Below are positions 61,052 to 64,000 of a stretch of DNA of 64,000 bases, one piece after another. The notes beneath the pieces were generated by a model. It had not been told where the DNA came from and made no database searches. It saw nothing but the letters and a program-made list of their open reading frames with translations. The first letter of the stretch is position 1, and the number at the start of each line of letters is the position of its first letter. Source of the stretch: Hanstruepera neustonica (GTDB lineage Bacteria; Bacteroidota; Bacteroidia; Flavobacteriales; Flavobacteriaceae); the NCBI RefSeq assembly GCF_002895005.1, contig NZ_POWF01000006.1:62001-126000 (forward strand). The letters are read 5' to 3'. A program made the position numbers and the translations under genes.

Positions 61052-63586
61052 ATGCTAAAAAGAATACAAGTCACATTTATTTGCCTGTTAATTTCCTTAA
61101 GCGCACTAGCGCAACAACCCCAAAAACCTAATGCTTCAGAAATATACGAGTCCATTAAAAAGTTAAACTTTTTAGGGTCTGTTTTATATGTAGCTGCACA
61201 TCCCGATGATGAAAACACACGACTCATCTCCTATATGGCGAATGAAGTCAAAGCCAGAACAGCTTATCTATCACTCACACGTGGTGATGGTGGTCAAAAC
61301 CTGATAGGTCCTGAAATACGCGAGCTGTTAGGCGTTATTAGAACCCAGGAACTATTGACTGCTAGACAAATTGATGGCGGTGAGCAACGTTTTACGCGTG
61401 CCAATGACTTTGGGTACTCCAAGCATCCAGATGAGACCCTAGAAATTTGGAATAAAAATGAAGTCTTAAGTGATGTGGTTTTGGCTATCAGACAATTCCA
61501 ACCCGATATTATTATCAACCGCTTTGACCATAGAACACCAGGTAGCACGCATGGCCATCATACCAGTTCGGCCATGTTGAGTGTGGAAGCTTTTGATCTT
61601 GCACCAAACAAAGCACAGTTTCCCAAATCCGTAAACGAATTTGGTACTTGGCAACCCAAGCGCTTGTTTTTCAATACCTCATGGTGGTTTTATGGCAGCC
61701 AGGAACGCTTTGAAAAAGCAGACAAGTCCAATTTAATAGGTTTTGATATCGGAACCTATTATCCATCCTTTGGATTGAGTAATACTGAAATTGCGGCATT
61801 GAGCCGGAGCCAGCACAAATCACAGGGTTTTGGTAACACAGGAACCCGTGGTTCTCAAATGGAATATATTGAATTAATTAAAGGTGACATGCCGTCTGAT
61901 AAGACCAATCTGTTTGAAGGCATAGATACCAGCTGGAACCGCGTCAAAGGCGGTGAAGCCATTGGAAACTTATTAAAAGAGGTTGAAACTAATTTCGATT
62001 TCAAGAACCCGTCTGCTTCGGTTCCTAAATTGGTTGAGGCCTACACCATGATTCAACGATTAGAAGATGAACATTGGAAAACCGTCAAGACCAAAGAAAT
62101 CAAAAACATTATAGGGGCTTGTTCGGGTCTTTATTTAGAAGCGGTCGCCGAAACCAATCAGGCTACCTTAAACGAAACTGTTAATTTGTCGTTAGAAGTA
62201 ATCAATCGTAGTGATGTTCCCATGAGCTTGGTATCCTATACCAATCCTAATGGACTTCATGTTAACAAAGGTATTTCTTTGAACAACAACAATATTCTAT
62301 CATTGGATGAAACATTTAATATTGCTTCATCAACAGACAAAGAAATTATTACCACGCCCTATTGGCTGACAAAAAAAGGAACTTTAGGCATGTACAACGT
62401 TACCGACGAATCCCTTATTGGCAAACCAGAGACACCAGACTATTTTAATGTCGTGTTCAATCTGGGTATTAATGGGATTACCATTCCTTTCACAAGGCCT
62501 GTTGTTTATAAAACTAATGATCCTGTTAAAGGCGAAGTCTATAAACCATTTGAAGTCATCCCGGAAGCAACGGTTAAAATTGATGAAAAAGTCATCATTT
62601 TCAATTCGGATATAGTAAAAGAAATTCCAGTTATCGTTAGGGCTGGTCATAACAATTTACAAGCTTCTGTTGAACTATGTGTGCCAGAAAATTGGAATGT
62701 ACATCCAAAAAATGAAGAAATTTCTATAAAAAATAAAGGTGAAGAACAAATGGTGGTTTTCAAGGTTATACCTCCTAAAAATCAATCTGAAGGATTTATC
62801 AGTCCAATAGTTACAATAGGTAATAACCAGTATTCTGATGAACTGATTGAATTGGATTATGAACACATCCCTTTCCAAACGGTTTTGATGCCAAGTGAAA
62901 GTAAAATAGTGCGATTGGATATTCAAAAAACAGGTAAAAACATTGCTTATATAGCAGGTGCTGGTGATGTGGTTCCTGAAAGCTTACAACAGATAGGATA
63001 TCATGTAGCAACTTTGAATCCTTCAGAAATAACAACAGAAAACTTAAGCCGTTTTGATGCTGTAGTTGTTGGTATTCGTGCTTACAATACGGTTGAGGAA
63101 TTAAAATTCAAACAAGAGGTTCTTTTTGATTTTGTTAAAAATGGTGGCAACATGATTGTGCAGTATAACACCAGTAGAGGAACCATTACTGACAACATAG
63201 CACCCTACAAATTAGAACTATCCAGAGATCGTGTAACTGATGAATTTGCGGAAGTCAAATTTTTAGAACCAAATCATCCGTTACTAAATTATCCCAATAA
63301 GATTACCCAAAAAGATTTTGAGGGATGGACCCAGGAACGCGGCCTTTATTTTCCCGATAATTGGAGCAAGGAGTTCACACCTATCCTGTCCATGCATGAT
63401 AAAGGTGAATCACCAAAAAAAGGAAGTTTGTTGGTAGCTCAATATGGCAAAGGCTATTACATCTACACCGGATTGAGTTTCTTTAGGGAGTTTCCGGCTG
63501 GTGTTTCTGGCGCTTACCGCCTGTTTGCCAATATGCTTTCTATTGGAAAAGACACTATTGAACCCAATCAAAGTCTTAAAAACTAA
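61052..63586 (+). CDS. Exported PIG-L (LmbE) family deacetylase, large form
   Basis: 844 aa from ATG 61052 (MLKRIQVTFICLLISLSALAQQ, a signal peptide); the TTG eight codons upstream is less likely. The N-terminal zinc deacetylase domain has VAAHPDDENTRLISYM (zinc His-Asp-Asp), SLTRGDGGQNLIG and a distal zinc site RFDHRTPGSTHGHHTSS. The remaining 550 residues hold beta-sandwich regions and a glutamine-amidotransferase-like Rossmann domain (about 640-800, IAYIAGAGDVVPESLQQIGY and NGGNMIVQYN). Probably deacetylates N-acetyl amino sugars in the periplasm. The next genes encode a transporter, so a scavenging role is plausible. Confidence 0.88.
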   Translation: MLKRIQVTFICLLISLSALAQQPQKPNASEIYESIKKLNFLGSVLYVAAHPDDENTRLISYMANEVKARTAYLSLTRGDGGQNLIGPEIRELLGVIRTQELLTARQIDGGEQRFTRANDFGYSKHPDETLEIWNKNEVLSDVVLAIRQFQPDIIINRFDHRTPGSTHGHHTSSAMLSVEAFDLAPNKAQFPKSVNEFGTWQPKRLFFNTSWWFYGSQERFEKADKSNLIGFDIGTYYPSFGLSNTEIAALSRSQHKSQGFGNTGTRGSQMEYIELIKGDMPSDKTNLFEGIDTSWNRVKGGEAIGNLLKEVETNFDFKNPSASVPKLVEAYTMIQRLEDEHWKTVKTKEIKNIIGACSGLYLEAVAETNQATLNETVNLSLEVINRSDVPMSLVSYTNPNGLHVNKGISLNNNNILSLDETFNIASSTDKEIITTPYWLTKKGTLGMYNVTDESLIGKPETPDYFNVVFNLGINGITIPFTRPVVYKTNDPVKGEVYKPFEVIPEATVKIDEKVIIFNSDIVKEIPVIVRAGHNNLQASVELCVPENWNVHPKNEEISIKNKGEEQMVVFKVIPPKNQSEGFISPIVTIGNNQYSDELIELDYEHIPFQTVLMPSESKIVRLDIQKTGKNIAYIAGAGDVVPESLQQIGYHVATLNPSEITTENLSRFDAVVVGIRAYNTVEELKFKQEVLFDFVKNGGNMIVQYNTSRGTITDNIAPYKLELSRDRVTDEFAEVKFLEPNHPLLNYPNKITQKDFEGWTQERGLYFPDNWSKEFTPILSMHDKGESPKKGSLLVAQYGKGYYIYTGLSFFREFPAGVSGAYRLFANMLSIGKDTIEPNQSLKN

Positions 63587-63589
63587 CTG

Positions 63590-63691
63590 ATGAATGAATC
63601 CAGCTATAAGTGGAAAAAAATGTACACCCTAGTTCTTGTGGCTAATGTGGTGTATTGGATTGTATTCTATTTAATAATGCAAGCCTTTTAG
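63590..63691 (+). CDS. 33-aa membrane peptide preceding a sodium:solute symporter
   Basis: ATG at 63590 gives MNESSYKWKKMYTLVLVANV then VYWIVFYLIMQAF and TAG at 63691. It has a short charged head and one hydrophobic helix with the YWIVFY pattern. It starts 3 bases after the deacetylase stop and ends 1 base before the symporter ATG, so it is tightly embedded. It resembles the short accessory subunits seen before some transporters; a symporter-associated microprotein is inferred. Confidence 0.75.
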   Translation: MNESSYKWKKMYTLVLVANVVYWIVFYLIMQAF

Positions 63692-63692
63692 C

Positions 63693-64000
63693 ATGGAAAC
63701 TTTAGATTGGATTATACTATCATTAACTCTTTTGGCTATAGTTGCCTACGGAACCTATCAAACGCGCGGCAGCAAAAACGTACAAGATTATTTAAAAGGT
63801 GGCAACACCTCAAAATGGTGGACCATTGGTCTATCGGTAATGGCAACCCAAGCCAGTGCTATTACATTTTTATCAACACCTGGTCAAGCGTTTAACGATG
63901 GCATGGGTTTTGTGCAGTTTTATTTTGGATTACCTATTGCCATGGTGGTCATTTGTATGGTGTTTATTCCACTATACCATAAATTGAAAGTTTATACAGC
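63693..64000 (+). CDS. Sodium:solute symporter (SSS family), 5' part
   Basis: The first 102 codons are in the window: METLDWIILSLTLLAIVAYG, YLKGGNTSKWWTIGLSVMATQ, ASAITFLSTPGQAFNDGMGF, then further hydrophobic sequence. The GLSVMATQASAITFLSTPG region is the conserved helix-1/2 sodium-binding segment of the SSS family (LeuT fold). The gene continues beyond 64000. Substrate unknown. The gene order deacetylase, microprotein, symporter suggests uptake of an amino-sugar-related compound. Confidence 0.88.
   Translation, partial: METLDWIILSLTLLAIVAYGTYQTRGSKNVQDYLKGGNTSKWWTIGLSVMATQASAITFLSTPGQAFNDGMGFVQFYFGLPIAMVVICMVFIPLYHKLKVYT

Overview
The window is low-GC, AT-rich DNA that looks like the chromosome of a marine-type member of the Flavobacteriaceae (Bacteroidota). 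Supporting signs are very large secreted proteins with type IX secretion (T9SS) C-terminal domains, a bacillithiol deacetylase (BshB1), a fused ResB-CcsA cytochrome c maturation protein, M28 lipoprotein peptidases, a Bacteroidota-type integrase, and promoters of the TTTG / TAnnTTTG type with almost no Shine-Dalgarno sequences. No species can be named from the sequence alone.

Layout. 1-2.0 kb: a leftward housekeeping operon (nitroreductase, DegT-type aminotransferase, start of a secreted protein). 2.14-2.23 kb: tRNA-Ser(UGA). 2.2-16.6 kb: an integrative element inserted in the 3' end of that tRNA, bounded by 14-bp direct repeats, with a 20-bp sequence repeated exactly near both ends. It carries a tyrosine integrase, an excisionase-like HTH protein coupled to a protein with family-A polymerase motifs (possible TV-Pol), and a four-gene defence-like operon (oversized type III Mod, Res, a PRTase-like protein and a NADAR protein). 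It also has 0.6 kb of stacked hairpins, an HTH protein, a protein of an uncharacterised MAK-start family and a 62-aa protein. No relaxase or conjugation genes are seen.

16.8-42.5 kb: a surface-protein region. Three giant secreted proteins (1804, 1999 and 3366 aa) are built from HYR, DUF5011-like, lamin-tail and LamG modules and end in T9SS sorting domains. Among them lie a second MAK-start protein, a PAS-LuxR regulator and two tandem tail-collar (microcystin-dependent type) secreted proteins. The 1999-aa gene and the collar-collar-3366-aa operon share a related leader, a 3' coding tract of about 1.85 kb that reads as identical, and a copied terminator. This points to co-expression and recent duplication or gene conversion.

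42.5-64 kb: ordinary core genes: UspA, a DUF3108 protein, two M28 peptidases, tRNA-His, BshB1, a TMEM175-like channel, a trans-sulfuration enzyme, MATE, MscL, ResB-CcsA, truncated globin, DUF2520, KdsC-like HAD phosphatase, UbiA, Maf, MscS, CorA, a PIG-L deacetylase, and a 33-aa membrane peptide before a sodium:solute symporter cut by the window end.

The strongest candidates for something undescribed are the Mod-Res-PRTase-NADAR operon, the small polymerase-like protein on the same element, and the hairpin cluster beside them.
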